Assembly (NCBI GenBank): GCA_930367205.1 | Contig: CAKNEZ010000012.1 | Coordinates: 1-64,000 of the forward strand | Direction of reading: 5' to 3' | Length of the DNA stretch: 64,000 nucleotides | DNA from: Acanthosoma haemorrhoidale | Taxonomy: Eukaryota > Arthropoda > Insecta > Hemiptera > Acanthosomatidae | Shown here: positions 34,381-42,545 of the stretch, piece by piece | How the letters are laid out: every line of letters begins with the position of its first letter | How positions within the stretch are numbered: the stretch's first letter is position 1 | Program-made: the position numbers and the translations under genes | Notes under the pieces: generated by a model | Told to the model about the DNA's origin: nothing | The model's database searches: none | The model's input: only the letters and a program-made list of their open reading frames with translations

Positions 34381-34711
34381 TATGTAATTATTAATTGTGT
34401 TACTGATCGTCATATAGACTACATTCGAGGCGCGGAATCAGCCAAGGGAATGATGAAATCGCTTAGTAATGTGTGTGAACGGAAGAGTACGATATCTAAA
34501 CTCTTAGTTTGGAAGAAATTGTTAACATTAAAATGGTCTTGCAGACTCGTAGTGCACTTTAATGTTAACAATTTCTTCCGAACTAAGAGTTTAGATATCG
34601 TACTCTTCCGTTCAAACACATTACTAAGCGATTTCATCATTCCCTTGGCTGATTCCACGCCTCGAATGTAGTCTATATGACGATCAGTAACACAATTAAT
34701 AATTACATTCA
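34380..34711. repeat. Inverted duplication of copia gag beside the BEL insertion
   Basis: 34380-34531 is the reverse complement of 34559-34711 with a few mismatches; the 27-bp spacer starts 'atggtcttgcagactcg'. The right arm is itself a direct duplicate of copia gag at 30980-31124 on the other side of the BEL insertion. The arms are not part of a normal copia. Confidence 0.9.
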
Positions 34712-34880
34712 TTGCCTTTTTATCCATAGACTTCTTCTCGTTGGTGTCCGGCTTCCAATCATCTTCAATCGTTTCTTTGAACCCTTTCTCATCCAGTAAG
34801 GTGGTGACACGGAACTTCCAGTTTTTAAAATTTGTATCTGTTAGTTGGGGAAAGATCGTTACGTTGTTGTTGGCGGCCAT
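34532..34880 (-). pseudogene. Copia gag N-terminus
   Basis: The frame starts at 34880 with MAANNNVTIFPQLTDTNFK and NWKFRVTTLLDEKGF, the typical copia gag opening. It continues through the region duplicated at 31080 (MMKSLSNVFERKSTISKLL). Further down it runs into the inverted arm and then the BEL sequence, so the protein ends prematurely. The half-tRNA-iMet primer site lies at 34974-34987, just upstream. Confidence 0.88.
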
Positions 34881-34973
34881 AGTTCTCGAACGGATACGTC
34901 GGATTTATCAGTCTCAATCACACGATTCACGACCCCGGTACTTTCCACGATTATAACACGGCACTACGTACTT

Positions 34974-34987
34974 CTGGGCCCATAACC
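34974..34987 (-). other. Copia primer-binding site (half-tRNA-iMet type)
   Basis: GGTTATGGGCCCAG on the minus strand directly after the 5' LTR; it is complementary to the anticodon region of initiator tRNA-Met, the unusual internal primer known for copia. Confidence 0.85.
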
Positions 34988-35144
34988 TGTCAAATTATAT
35001 GATTCAGGCAAGGGAAAAATATAATAAACTAGCGGCGCACAGCCAGCACATTACTTGGGAACAACTTTATTACACACACTGTTATATAAACTCCCACCTA
35101 ACCATGGGTGCCTACATCAACCAAAGAGATACAATATTTCAACA
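34988..35144 (-). repeat. Copia 5' LTR
   Basis: 157 bp; differs from the 3' LTR by an extra AC in 'ttacacacactg'. Flanked outside by AACTG (35145-35149). Confidence 0.93.
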
Positions 35145-36761
35145 AACTGGCTCATCTTTTAATGCTTCATTTGCACAATCCCTACTGAGCAAGTCAGCTA
35201 AGTACAATTCGCTTCCTTTTTTGTATACTATATGAGGGTTGTATGGCATGACTTCGAATAAGATCCTCTGCAGCCTCGCTGGAGCACTATTGAGTGTTTT
35301 TTTGAATATTGCCTCTAATGGCTTATGATCGGTCTCAATGATTAACTTAGGATTCCCCCACATATATTCGTGGAATTTTTTACACCCATTCAGAACAGCG
35401 GTGGCTTCTTTTTCGAGCTGGCTGTATCTAGTTTGAGCAGGAGTGAACGCCTTGGATGCATAAGCAACCGGTTGGTCATCCTGTAACAATACTGCACCCA
35501 TCGAATGTTTTGATGCGTCAACTGAAATTTTTACCTCTTCTTTAGGGTTGTAGTAGCGCAAAACCGGAGCAGATTTCAATTTGTTTTTTAAATTAATGAA
35601 TGCTTGTTCTTGATCCTGATCCCAATGCCATTCTATGTCTTTTTGTTTGAGAAGTCGTAAAGGTGCTGTGATTTCAGAAAGGTTTTTTATGAACTTCGAT
35701 AAGTATGTTACCATACCCAAGAATCTTTCCAATTCTTTTATATTTGCCGGAGGTTTCAACCTATCAATACAAGCCACCTTTTCTTGATCTGCTTCAAGGC
35801 CCTTTTCGCTAATCACGTGACCCAGAAACTTAGTTTTTTGCACGTTGAAGATACATTTTTCTTTGTTAAGTTTTAGCCCAACTTCCTGCAATTTTTTAAG
35901 GACTTTATCCGTTGTTTTCTTAAGTTCTTCTTCGGTTGGTGCATGAATTAATATATCATCAATTGCGACTTCCACATTTTTTATTCCTTCCAGTGTAGCT
36001 GTCATGAAGGACTGGAACACTTCACTGGCACTTGATAAGCCGAATGGAAGACGTAAACAGCTGTATCGTCCCCAAGGAGTTGCAAAGGTTAAAAATTTTG
36101 AACTTCTCTGTGAAACTCGTAGCTGCCAGAATCTTTTTATACAGTCAATTTTTGTGTAAAATTTTGACCCATGCAACTTGGCGGCTATCTCTTCCATTGT
36201 TTGTAAAGGGAAGTGTCTTCTTTTAATATTTTTGTTCAGGTCAGTCAGGTCTAGACAAATTCTTGGTGATTTGTTTTTCCACACTACCACCATTGGTGAA
36301 ACTGATGGAGTGGGTTCTATCATGGGAGTAATTATTTTATTGTAGACCATTTTGTCCAATTCTTGTTTTACCTGATCTCTTACTGCATAAGGAATTTCGC
36401 GAGGTGGGTGTATTTTGAATGAAGGCTCATCAATCAGATCTATGTCATATTCATATTCTTTTACGCATCCCATGCCTTTGAACAAATCGTCATAGTTTAT
36501 GGTCTCTATTCTTTTCACTAATCCAAGATTTTCACAAGAAGCCTTGCCCAAAACACACTGGTGTCCGGCTTCAACTATCAAGAAAGTCAAATACTCTGTC
36601 TGACCCAGCCTAGTTTTTATTTTTACTTTAGATTCTCCCAGAACAGGCGTTCGATTATTGCAGAATGAAATCAGTGATTTGACGCATGATGGAATTATTT
36701 TTAGGCCACAGTTTTCTACTTCTGTGGTTGTTATTACATCTCCTTGGGCTCCTGTATCCAA
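35145..36761 (-). CDS. Gypsy-2 protease, reverse transcriptase and RNase H
   Basis: A 540-codon open frame. It starts with retropepsin (MDTGAQGDVITT), then the reverse transcriptase: PRICLDLTDLNKNIKR, FYTKIDCIKRFWQLRV, LRLPFGLSSASEVFQSFM, and VAIDDILIHAPT with the catalytic DD. RNase H follows (ISVDASKHSMGAVLLQDDQ, ETDHKPLEAIFKK, LYLADLLSRDC). The frame runs to the copia target duplication. It is essentially intact, agreeing with the identical LTRs. Confidence 0.93.
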
Positions 36762-36868
36762 TTTAAAAGAGACTTTTTTGTTTCGTGGGAAATGTAATTC
36801 TTCTATCCAATCTGAAATTTGATTTGTTTTTGTATTTTTTAAATTTGTTTTATATTTTTGTGTCGTGC

Positions 36869-37696
36869 CTATATATATATATCAATATTTTTATCAGTGT
36901 TTTCGTCATTACTCTTTAAGACCATTTCCACCTTTTTTGATGATAAACAACATTCTGTAAAATGACCCTTAAAATTACATTTTTTACATTGAACTTTGTA
37001 AGCTGGACAAGCCCGTCTGCCATGGGTCGTATTACACCGCCTGCAATGGAATTGGTCGGGTTTGGCGTGTATTTTTTTGCTTTGATCCCGTCTGACAGCA
37101 TTTATTTCCGATACGGATCCTTCACCACCTTTCATAGCCGACATGTGTTGTTTAGCTAACTCAGACGCCCTGCATATTTTTACCGCATTATCGTATTTTA
37201 AATCTTCTACTTCCAATAATGTTTTTCTAACCTCATCATCTAATATTCCAATTACAATTTTGTCGCGCAAAAATTCGTCCCTCATGGTTGAATAATTACA
37301 CTTATTGGATTGATTAATCGCTAATGTGAGAAAATCATCAAAAGATTGTCCATTCTGCTGAGTCATGCGATTAAATATCAATCTTTCATACGTAATGTTT
37401 ATTTTAGGGGTGAAATACGATTCAAACAATTCAATAATTTTTTCAACTTTGTCCTTATCAGCTGTTTCGATCTTAAATGTTTCATAAATTGAATAGGCTT
37501 CCTTACCAATAATAGTCATAAAAGTTGCGACTTTTTTTTTCTTCGATTTTTTGTCTAGGTTTATAGCCTCTGCGAACCATTTGTATGATTGTAACCATGA
37601 TTTCCATGCTGTTGCCATGTTTGATTCCTGGGAAATCATTAAAGGTCCAGGAGGTCGAAGGCTAACAGCCGAGTCCGATTCGTTTCCACTCATCAC
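36869..37696 (-). CDS. Gypsy-2 gag
   Basis: A 275-codon frame. The N-terminal and middle parts are typical of retrotransposon gag (WKSWLQSYKWFAEAINLDKK, ESYFTPKINITYERLIFN). Near residues 217-248 are two CCHC-like knuckles (CRRCNTTHGRRACPAYKVQC, CKKCNFKGHFTECC). It lies just below the tRNA-Phe primer site, and the pol frame follows with a small gap and a frame change, as in many gypsy elements. Confidence 0.88.
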   Translation of the reverse strand: MMSGNESDSAVSLRPPGPLMISQESNMATAWKSWLQSYKWFAEAINLDKKSKKKKVATFMTIIGKEAYSIYETFKIETADKDKVEKIIELFESYFTPKINITYERLIFNRMTQQNGQSFDDFLTLAINQSNKCNYSTMRDEFLRDKIVIGILDDEVRKTLLEVEDLKYDNAVKICRASELAKQHMSAMKGGEGSVSEINAVRRDQSKKIHAKPDQFHCRRCNTTHGRRACPAYKVQCKKCNFKGHFTECCLSSKKVEMVLKSNDENTDKNIDIYI

Positions 37697-37772
37697 GAAA
37701 GAAAATTTTCGTTATTATCACTCGCGGATTTAATAAATCAAAACTAACTAAAATAAAAAGGTTTCGGCACCA

Positions 37773-37934
37773 TGTAAGAATGACTTAATTAAATTAAGAA
37801 TGAGGGTGTTAATAAGAACGACCGACTTCATGGAATGTTAGAACAGAACTATATTGTAACAGCAAACAAAGGTTACGTATTATACAAGGCATAAACAAAC
37901 TAATTCAAGTGACGTCATCATTTGCCTGCTGACA
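37773..37934 (-). repeat. Gypsy-2 5' LTR
   Basis: 162 bp identical to the 3' LTR; target duplication GGTTT at 37935-37939. Confidence 0.95.
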
Positions 37935-37939
37935 GGTTT

Positions 37940-38467
37940 GATATCCCATATTTTATCACCGATTTCGGCTAATTTATCCAGATTGCCATCTGAAATAGCC
38001 AAAATACTTTTTATTTCTGTTGGAAGTTTATCAAGCCACAATGATTTCAACAGTTTATCAAAAAAATCGTCACCTGCTAATCCTTTCATTTTTCGAAGTA
38101 ACTGACTTGGTTTTTGATCTCCTATTTCTAATTCACTAACGACTTTTTTAATTTTTCTGTCCTCACTTTCTCGGAATATACTTTAAAGTCTATCCTTGGT
38201 GGTGGTATATTTGTTGTCCTCAGTAGATGAGACAATGTCGTATATGTTTTCTATTATCTTAAAATCCAATTGAGCTATTAGGTAATTAAATTTCGTACCT
38301 TCCCTAGTGATTCTCCCAAGATCGAACTGGGCTTCCGCCTGGCAAAACCAAATTTCTGGTTTGTCTTTCCAAAACGGTGGAAGCTTGATACTAACCTTAT
38401 CAATGTTCTTCGTCAAAGATTCACTATTTTCGTTTTTCATATTTTCGTCCGGCATGATTAATTTCAT
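37940..38467 (-). pseudogene. Gypsy-1 gag N-terminus
   Basis: From 38467: a start followed by KLPPFWKDKPEIWFCQAEAQFDLGRI and KFNYLIAQLD, the typical opening of this gag family. After a frame change near 38180 it continues with FDKLLKSLWLDKLPTEIKSIL and DKLAEIGDKIWDI, then gypsy-2 interrupts at 37935. Confidence 0.88.
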
Positions 38468-38478
38468 ATATCACTCAC

Positions 38479-38497
38479 GATCACGTCGGGGTCACCA
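38479..38497 (-). other. Gypsy-1 primer-binding site (tRNA-Trp)
   Basis: On the minus strand TGGTGACCCCGACGTGATC, the same as the tRNA-Trp primer site of Rous sarcoma virus; it starts two bases inside the 5' LTR end. Confidence 0.8.
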
Positions 38498-38499
38498 AT

Positions 38500-38665
38500 T
38501 GTAGTGGGGTTTTACACATTTGTAAAACTCACAATACATTACATAACTTTTATATTTTAGGACGGAACACAAGGTACAAATTTACATATCTTTTTTACAC
38601 ACACATGTGTTGTAGGTTATTTATTTGGCGGTCTCTATGGATACCAATCAATGCCAGCCGCCACA
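38500..38665 (-). repeat. Gypsy-1 5' LTR
   Basis: 166 bp; TGTAGTGGGG...GCCGCCACA on the plus strand. GACA follows at 38666-38669, after which the 308-bp host unit resumes. Confidence 0.92.
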
Positions 38666-38886
38666 GACATAACCTCCAAAATCAACTGTTTGTTTATTCT
38701 ATTTGGATGATTTAGAATTGTTAGGTATTATTCAAAGGTTTTGTAAACAAGGGTAAGCATTTGCTTCTGGGATTAGAAGGTAAGTAGAACCTGTTTCATA
38801 TAACACGTAACAAGTCATGGAGTATTATTCATTTATTCACAATGGACCCTTCAACCACTAGTAAGTTTTACGATTAGTCTACGATA

Positions 38887-39329
38887 ATATTACTAATTTA
38901 CCATGGTGCCATGGTTTTTAAGAGCAAAAAAAATATTTTCAATAGGAAACATTTTATTTCATATTATTTAAGGGGGCAATACTAAAACATAGTTAAACCT
39001 CCTGCAGCATTGACGTTGACAAACAAATCAAGTATGGAACTGTTACATCACAAATGTAACAGTTCCATACTTTGTACATTATTCACAGTTCCATAATATA
39101 ATAGTCAGCTTGTGGCTGACTTAATCCTTTATTGAAAAAAAAAAACAAGGAAAATTTGACTGAACAACAGTGTGAATTGTCGGTGGGACTGAATTGGCAG
39201 TGAAAAGGAAGAAGGTTGCATTGTCAGTTCGTAGATTTCCTTTTGTCAGTTGGAAACTTAAAAAAAAAAAAAAAAAAAAAAACCTATTGTTTTATAATAT
39301 CCGTAAATCTAAGTTTTGCAACCAGTAAC
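38887..39329. other. Short non-coding spacer with an 18-bp hairpin
   Basis: No gene. 39030-39047 and 39055-39072 form a perfect 18-bp inverted repeat (AAGTATGGAACTGTTACA) around a 7-bp loop. A poly(A) run follows near 39260-39282. Confidence 0.6.
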
Positions 39330-39905
39330 GTATATAACAAGAAAAACCTCTCCACTAAAGCGAAGATAAGACCCTACAACAGAGTCGTTAAACCGGTAAT
39401 ATTATATGGGACGGAAACCTACAGAAACTACTGAGAATAGAACCAAGGATCCTAAGAAGGATCTACGGCCCCAAAAAGGATACATACAGACTGAGATCCA
39501 ACCAAGTAATCCACAAAGGCACAAAAGACCTAGAAACGGACATAATAATCAGGAGACTGAAATTCCACGGACATATGGTAAGAATGGCCCCGGAAAGACT
39601 AAACAAGGAAATATTCCAGAAAATCCGAGGATACACCAAGCAGATGAAGGGAGAAACTGAACGACTAGGAATAACGGACCAGGATTGTCAGGACGGAGAA
39701 AGATATAGGAAAAGACTGAGGGAAATCAAGGTTTTTTCGGGAAATAAAAAACCGAAAAAGGGAGTCGCGTGGACAGAAGAAAGAAAACAAAAGTACGTAG
39801 AGATAATGAGAGGAAAATGGAAGAAAAACAAAAACAAGAAAAGAACCGAAAGTAATGATATTCGCGTGGTCTTAATGCCTTTCCGTGACAAAAAAAAAAA
39901 TCTGT
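39330..39905 (+). pseudogene. LINE reverse transcriptase C-terminal remnant
   Basis: Recognisable pieces in order: VVKPVILYGTETY (the 'LYG.E.W' block), then in another frame RILRRIYGPKKDTYRLRSNQ, then IRRLKFHGHMVRM and a basic C-terminus (39575-39900). This is the tail of an endonuclease-reverse-transcriptase LINE with two or more frameshifts. It abuts the left end of the Polinton, whose insertion seems to have hit the 3' flank of this element. Confidence 0.65.
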
Positions 39906-39937
39906 AGATATTTTAAGGGAAGGAGGTAGGTAGGTAT

Positions 39938-39943
39938 CCCTCA
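39938..39943. other. Target-site duplication CCCTCA (left)
   Basis: Immediately outside the left TIR; same as 17056-17061. Confidence 0.85.
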
Positions 39944-40158
39944 AGTAGAGGTAATTCGGGAAAAGAGCAGGGAGGATAGTGTTCCATGGTGGGGGAAATC
40001 GGTTTTCTATTGCGTTCTGATGTGAAAAAGACGGGGCCTGGGGTTCGCTAGACCCGCACGACAGGGTTTTAATTAATTTAAATTTATGCAAAACGTATGC
40101 GAAGGCTCGCTGACTGTTGCCTGCGAAGGCTCGAAGGGGATTGATGTTGTTCATTAAT
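39944..40158 (-). repeat. Polinton left terminal inverted repeat
   Basis: Starts AGTAGAGGTAATTCGGG; 215 bp, inverse of 16841-17055 with about six mismatches. ORFs read through it are not genes. Confidence 0.92.
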
Positions 40159-40183
40159 CCCCTGCTCCAGCTCTCCTGTTAAG

Positions 40184-40265
40184 GTAGGTGGAGTTGTAAA
40201 TATCAAAAGTTAATCGTCGATGAGTATCGTTTATTACGACTTGTAATTTTACTTTTTCTTCTCAG
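40184..40265 (+). other. Probable 5' UTR intron of the BIR gene
   Basis: Strong donor AAG|GTAGGT at 40184 and acceptor ACTTTTTCTTCTCAG ending at 40265, with a good pyrimidine tract, give an 82-bp intron that ends six bases before the ATG of the first gene. The exon upstream would start near the TIR edge. Confidence 0.45.
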
Positions 40266-40271
40266 TTTATA

Positions 40272-40601
40272 ATGGGACAAGTAATGAGTAAGACTCGAAG
40301 GAGTAAGAACTTGAGATATGAGGAAGATCGTCTTTCTACATTTGTTGGATGGAAATCGCCAGTGAGTGTCGTTAAGCTCACAGCAGCGGGATTTTATTAT
40401 TTGAAAAAATCGGATTTAACGAGGTGTCCTTTCTCTGGAGTGATATTACACGAGTGGATGGAACATGATGATCCTTTAGTAGATCACAAGAAATGGTCTA
40501 ATTATTGTCCGTTTATCGAGTACCTGGATCAATTAGAAAAGCTCCCGTTGATAACAATAGATGAAGTTGATTATAAAAAAGAAACCAGTTGTTGTTGTTG
40601 A
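40272..40601 (+). CDS. BIR-domain (IAP-like) protein, possibly lipidated at both ends
   Basis: 109 residues. Residues 20-85 form one baculovirus-IAP-repeat: RLSTFVGW, LTAAGFYYLKKSDLTRC, then the zinc ligand pattern with exact family spacing (C52, position 55, H72, C79) and EHDDPLVDHKKWSNYC. Position 55 is Ser where the second Cys ligand is expected, so zinc binding may be weakened. The N-terminus MGQVMSK fits an N-myristoylation signal with nearby basic residues, and the protein ends in three cysteines (SCCC), a possible acylation or prenylation site. BIR proteins bind caspases or other death regulators; here a membrane-tethered anti-death role is inference. First gene from the left TIR. Confidence 0.85.
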   Translation: MGQVMSKTRRSKNLRYEEDRLSTFVGWKSPVSVVKLTAAGFYYLKKSDLTRCPFSGVILHEWMEHDDPLVDHKKWSNYCPFIEYLDQLEKLPLITIDEVDYKKETSCCC

Positions 40602-40602
40602 T

Positions 40603-40710
40603 ATGCACAAGAGACTCGAGCATTACCTTCATCGACTTGAGGATTTAAAAATACAAATTAAAATCTATGAAAAAAGAAGATGTGAAATAAATCAACTAGT
40701 AAAAAAATAG
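40603..40710 (+). CDS. 35-residue basic helical peptide
   Basis: Starts one base after the BIR stop (TGA-T-ATG). The sequence (MHKRLEHYLHRLEDLKIQI and on to KK) is amphipathic and strongly helical, with leucines at heptad-like spacing, so a short coiled coil is likely. The closeness to the preceding stop fits reinitiation. There is no homologue I can name, and at this length chance cannot be excluded. Confidence 0.4.
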   Translation: MHKRLEHYLHRLEDLKIQIKIYEKRRCEINQLVKK

Positions 40711-40774
40711 AACAACTTCATCTATCCCCACCTCTCTGTTAAATCTTTTAGTCTCAACGTTGAAGCCTAGCAAG

Positions 40775-41371
40775 ATGGAGGGTCCACGACGATTGGAACT
40801 AGTGACTGATTACCCCATCACTAGTAGTAAACTAGTCCGAGTCGGTCTTTGTGATTTTGTCCCCACTGTCGCTGTCATCGATAAGAAAACTACAGTGTAT
40901 ATGGACAAAGAAGAATGGAAATTCATCGTCGACCAAGTTCCAAGGATGTTGTCTCTTTTGCAAAGCAGGCCCAAGAAAGTGGAGGTCGAAGACCGACTAG
41001 GATGTAAAAATGTAAATTGCATATTTTCTAAGAGAGGGAGGAACAGGATCATGAAAATTGAACAGGTAATTCTTTGTTTCGCAATGTTTAACCAGAGTTC
41101 ATTAACCCTTCAGCTGAATACACCTTCGGCATGTTTTAACAAAAATGATGTGACAAAGCTTTGTAGAGACGTTAAGAAAATCAACGAATCATTGGACTTG
41201 ATAACCAAGATGGCTGAACTCTATAAGAAAAATGAAGAAGACGTAGAACCTGTGGAATCTACATCAATGGACTTTAATATTAATACTAATACCCTTTTTA
41301 ATAATTTAAATGAACTCGAGAAAATGTGTAATAATACCCACGTAAATTGTAATTTGAACTATAACCAATAA
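40775..41371 (+). CDS. Unknown Polinton protein, 198 residues
   Basis: Start taken at the ATG at 40775 (AAGATGG, good Kozak context); an upstream extension would begin at TTG. The N-terminal half (to about residue 100) is compact, with beta-like stretches (VRVGLCDFVPTVAVIDKKTT, MDKEEWKFIV) loosely reminiscent of PC4-type single-stranded-DNA-binding coactivators. Two Cys follow (LGCKNVNCIF). The C-terminal third is acidic and Asn-rich. The function is not recognised. It is the third gene in the rightward set behind the left TIR and converges with the minus-strand capsid cluster. Confidence 0.65.
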   Translation: MEGPRRLELVTDYPITSSKLVRVGLCDFVPTVAVIDKKTTVYMDKEEWKFIVDQVPRMLSLLQSRPKKVEVEDRLGCKNVNCIFSKRGRNRIMKIEQVILCFAMFNQSSLTLQLNTPSACFNKNDVTKLCRDVKKINESLDLITKMAELYKKNEEDVEPVESTSMDFNINTNTLFNNLNELEKMCNNTHVNCNLNYNQ

Positions 41372-41514
41372 ATAATTGTTATGTCTATACATTTTTTTTT
41401 TTTTTTGAACCTATCCCTAAGTAAAAAGGAGAATAAAGGTAAATAAAATTTTTTTTTCATTTTTATGGTTTATTTGAAATAAAACATGAATAAATTATAG
41501 ATATAATATTGCAA

Positions 41515-41775
41515 TTAATAATAAGTAGAGTCTTCATCAATGTAGGAATGTCTTCGTTTCTGGATAAATTCCTCGTCATTTTGCCATTCCTCAGGTAAGT
41601 TGTCCCAGATTTAATCCAATGTACAGTTCAAAACGTACAAAAGCAACGAGCGAGGTAAAATTCTCAGTTCTTCAGTAGTTAAAGTTCCTATGCCTTCCTC
41701 TCCCAAGCGACAGATTACAGTCTCCATTCTGTCCATTATCAGAGTGATGATGTCAGATCCTTCCGTTCCTTTCAT
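41515..41775 (-). pseudogene. Small ORF coupled to the BIR-fusion gene, one in-frame stop
   Basis: The ATG at 41775 overlaps the TGA of the preceding gene (ATGA). The frame (MKGTEGSDIITLIMDRMET) runs 54 codons to TAA at 41611-41613, then continues in frame (IWDNLPEEWQNDEEFIQKR) to a stop at 41515. The Trp/Glu-rich continuation looks coding (NLPEEW is a motif of small helical proteins). One substitution would account for the break. No family is recognised. Confidence 0.45.
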
Positions 41776-42464
41776 AAATAATACTCCTCCTCAAACCACA
41801 AGCACTGAGGACGACTCTTCCTATGGTACTTGAGAGGGTTGATTAGTGATTTGGAGTCATATACCAGTCCACAGTATACACAATTAACATTATCCTTGAC
41901 TCCGCGTATAAATCCTGCAAACGACAGCAGATGATGAGACGAGTCGATGTTTCTAAATGATTGCTTACGTACCTCTTCTTTTTTGAAATTTATAGCCTCA
42001 GAATTTTTTCTGATCCATGTAACCAATCGATGGGCTTGATTTAATGAGCAAACAAAGGAAGTGTTCAAATGAAAATCACATGCAATCTTATCATTTTCTA
42101 AAATTTTCAAGTTTGGACAGCCGAAATCATGAAGATCATAGACTGGTTTATCGATAAGTTCTTCTATGAAATGACACTTTTCCCCTCCTTTTCCCCATAA
42201 TGTGTCAAAGTCTTCCGTGATGGATACTAAGAAATATTTCATATCCTCATATGGTACATCACCATATTTCCATTCCAGTCCGTGAATATGTTTCTTTACC
42301 CAAAGATTTGTTTTCGACTCACCCACTTCTCCAGCATCTCGAGGTGGTTTAAAAAACCAATGCCACGATGAACCATGGCTGATGGAGATTACAGATAGTT
42401 CTTTAATGATCAATGAGTTAGAAGCCGAGCGATAGCCCTGAAAATCAATGACCGCCGAACGCAT
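41772..42464 (-). CDS. Uncharacterised domain fused to a C-terminal BIR-like zinc site
   Basis: 230 residues, intact. Residues 1-165 match in my memory a widespread uncharacterised invertebrate family: AVIDFQGYRSASNSLIIKEL, WHWFFKPP, HIHGLEWKYGDVPY, PVYDLHDFGCPNL, CSLNQAHRLVTW. This family may be a degraded RNase H-like fold (inference). Residues 180-225 are BIR-like: LLSFAGFIRG...NCVYCG...H...C with ligands C195, C198, H214 and C221, all four present. So it has what the small BIR protein lacks. It has its own TATA-like promoter at 42523-42530 and overlaps the following ORF by ATGA. Confidence 0.72.
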   Translation of the reverse strand: MRSAVIDFQGYRSASNSLIIKELSVISISHGSSWHWFFKPPRDAGEVGESKTNLWVKKHIHGLEWKYGDVPYEDMKYFLVSITEDFDTLWGKGGEKCHFIEELIDKPVYDLHDFGCPNLKILENDKIACDFHLNTSFVCSLNQAHRLVTWIRKNSEAINFKKEEVRKQSFRNIDSSHHLLSFAGFIRGVKDNVNCVYCGLVYDSKSLINPLKYHRKSRPQCLWFEEEYYL

Positions 42465-42522
42465 TATATGCTTGAGTCAATGTCCTACGGTGAAGTGATA
42501 TTTTTGCAGTCGACTTAATCTC

Positions 42523-42530
42523 TATATATA
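42523..42530 (-). promoter_or_regulatory. TATA-like element upstream of the BIR-fusion gene
   Basis: TATATATA followed by GAGATTAAG on the minus strand, about 60 nt before the ATG at 42464, in the only gap (81 nt) of the otherwise tightly packed minus-strand cluster. Confidence 0.4.
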
Positions 42531-42545
42531 GATGTATGTGCTGTT

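Larger units (their letters stand above)
27228..35144 (-). mobile_element. Copia LTR retrotransposon (inserted in gypsy-2)
   Basis: LTRs at 27228-27382 (155 bp) and 34988-35144 (157 bp) differ only by a 2-bp AC indel as far as can be seen. The target duplication is AACTG. Next to the 5' LTR the sequence GGTTATGGGCCCAG matches the internal (anticodon-region) half-tRNA-iMet primer site known for Drosophila copia. Gag-pol is on the minus strand and is split near its start by a BEL/Pao cDNA fragment with duplicated and inverted flanks. Confidence 0.95.
25582..37934 (-). mobile_element. Gypsy-2 LTR retrotransposon (inserted in gypsy-1 gag)
   Basis: The 162-bp LTRs (25582-25743 and 37773-37934) appear identical. 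A 5-bp target duplication GGTTT flanks the element. The primer site next to the 5' LTR is the complement of a tRNA-Phe end (ggtttcggcacca at 37760-37772), and a polypurine tract (AAAAGAAGAAGGA on the minus strand) borders the 3' LTR. Coding order on the minus strand is gag, protease, reverse transcriptase, RNase H, integrase. A copia element sits between RNase H and integrase. Identical LTRs imply a very recent insertion. Confidence 0.95.
20692..38665 (-). mobile_element. Gypsy-1 LTR retrotransposon (outermost of a nested stack)
   Basis: LTRs of 166 bp (20692-20857 and 38500-38665) differ at about six positions. The 4-bp target duplication GACA flanks them. Next to the 5' LTR the primer site TGGTGACCCCGACGTGAT is the classical tRNA-Trp complement, and a purine tract borders the 3' LTR. 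The coding region, on the minus strand, is gag (38467-37940 and 25576 down), protease, reverse transcriptase, RNase H and integrase. It is broken by the endonuclease-only LINE (23578-25112) and by gypsy-2 (25582-37934), and by frameshifts. LTR divergence makes it the oldest element in the stack. Confidence 0.93.
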
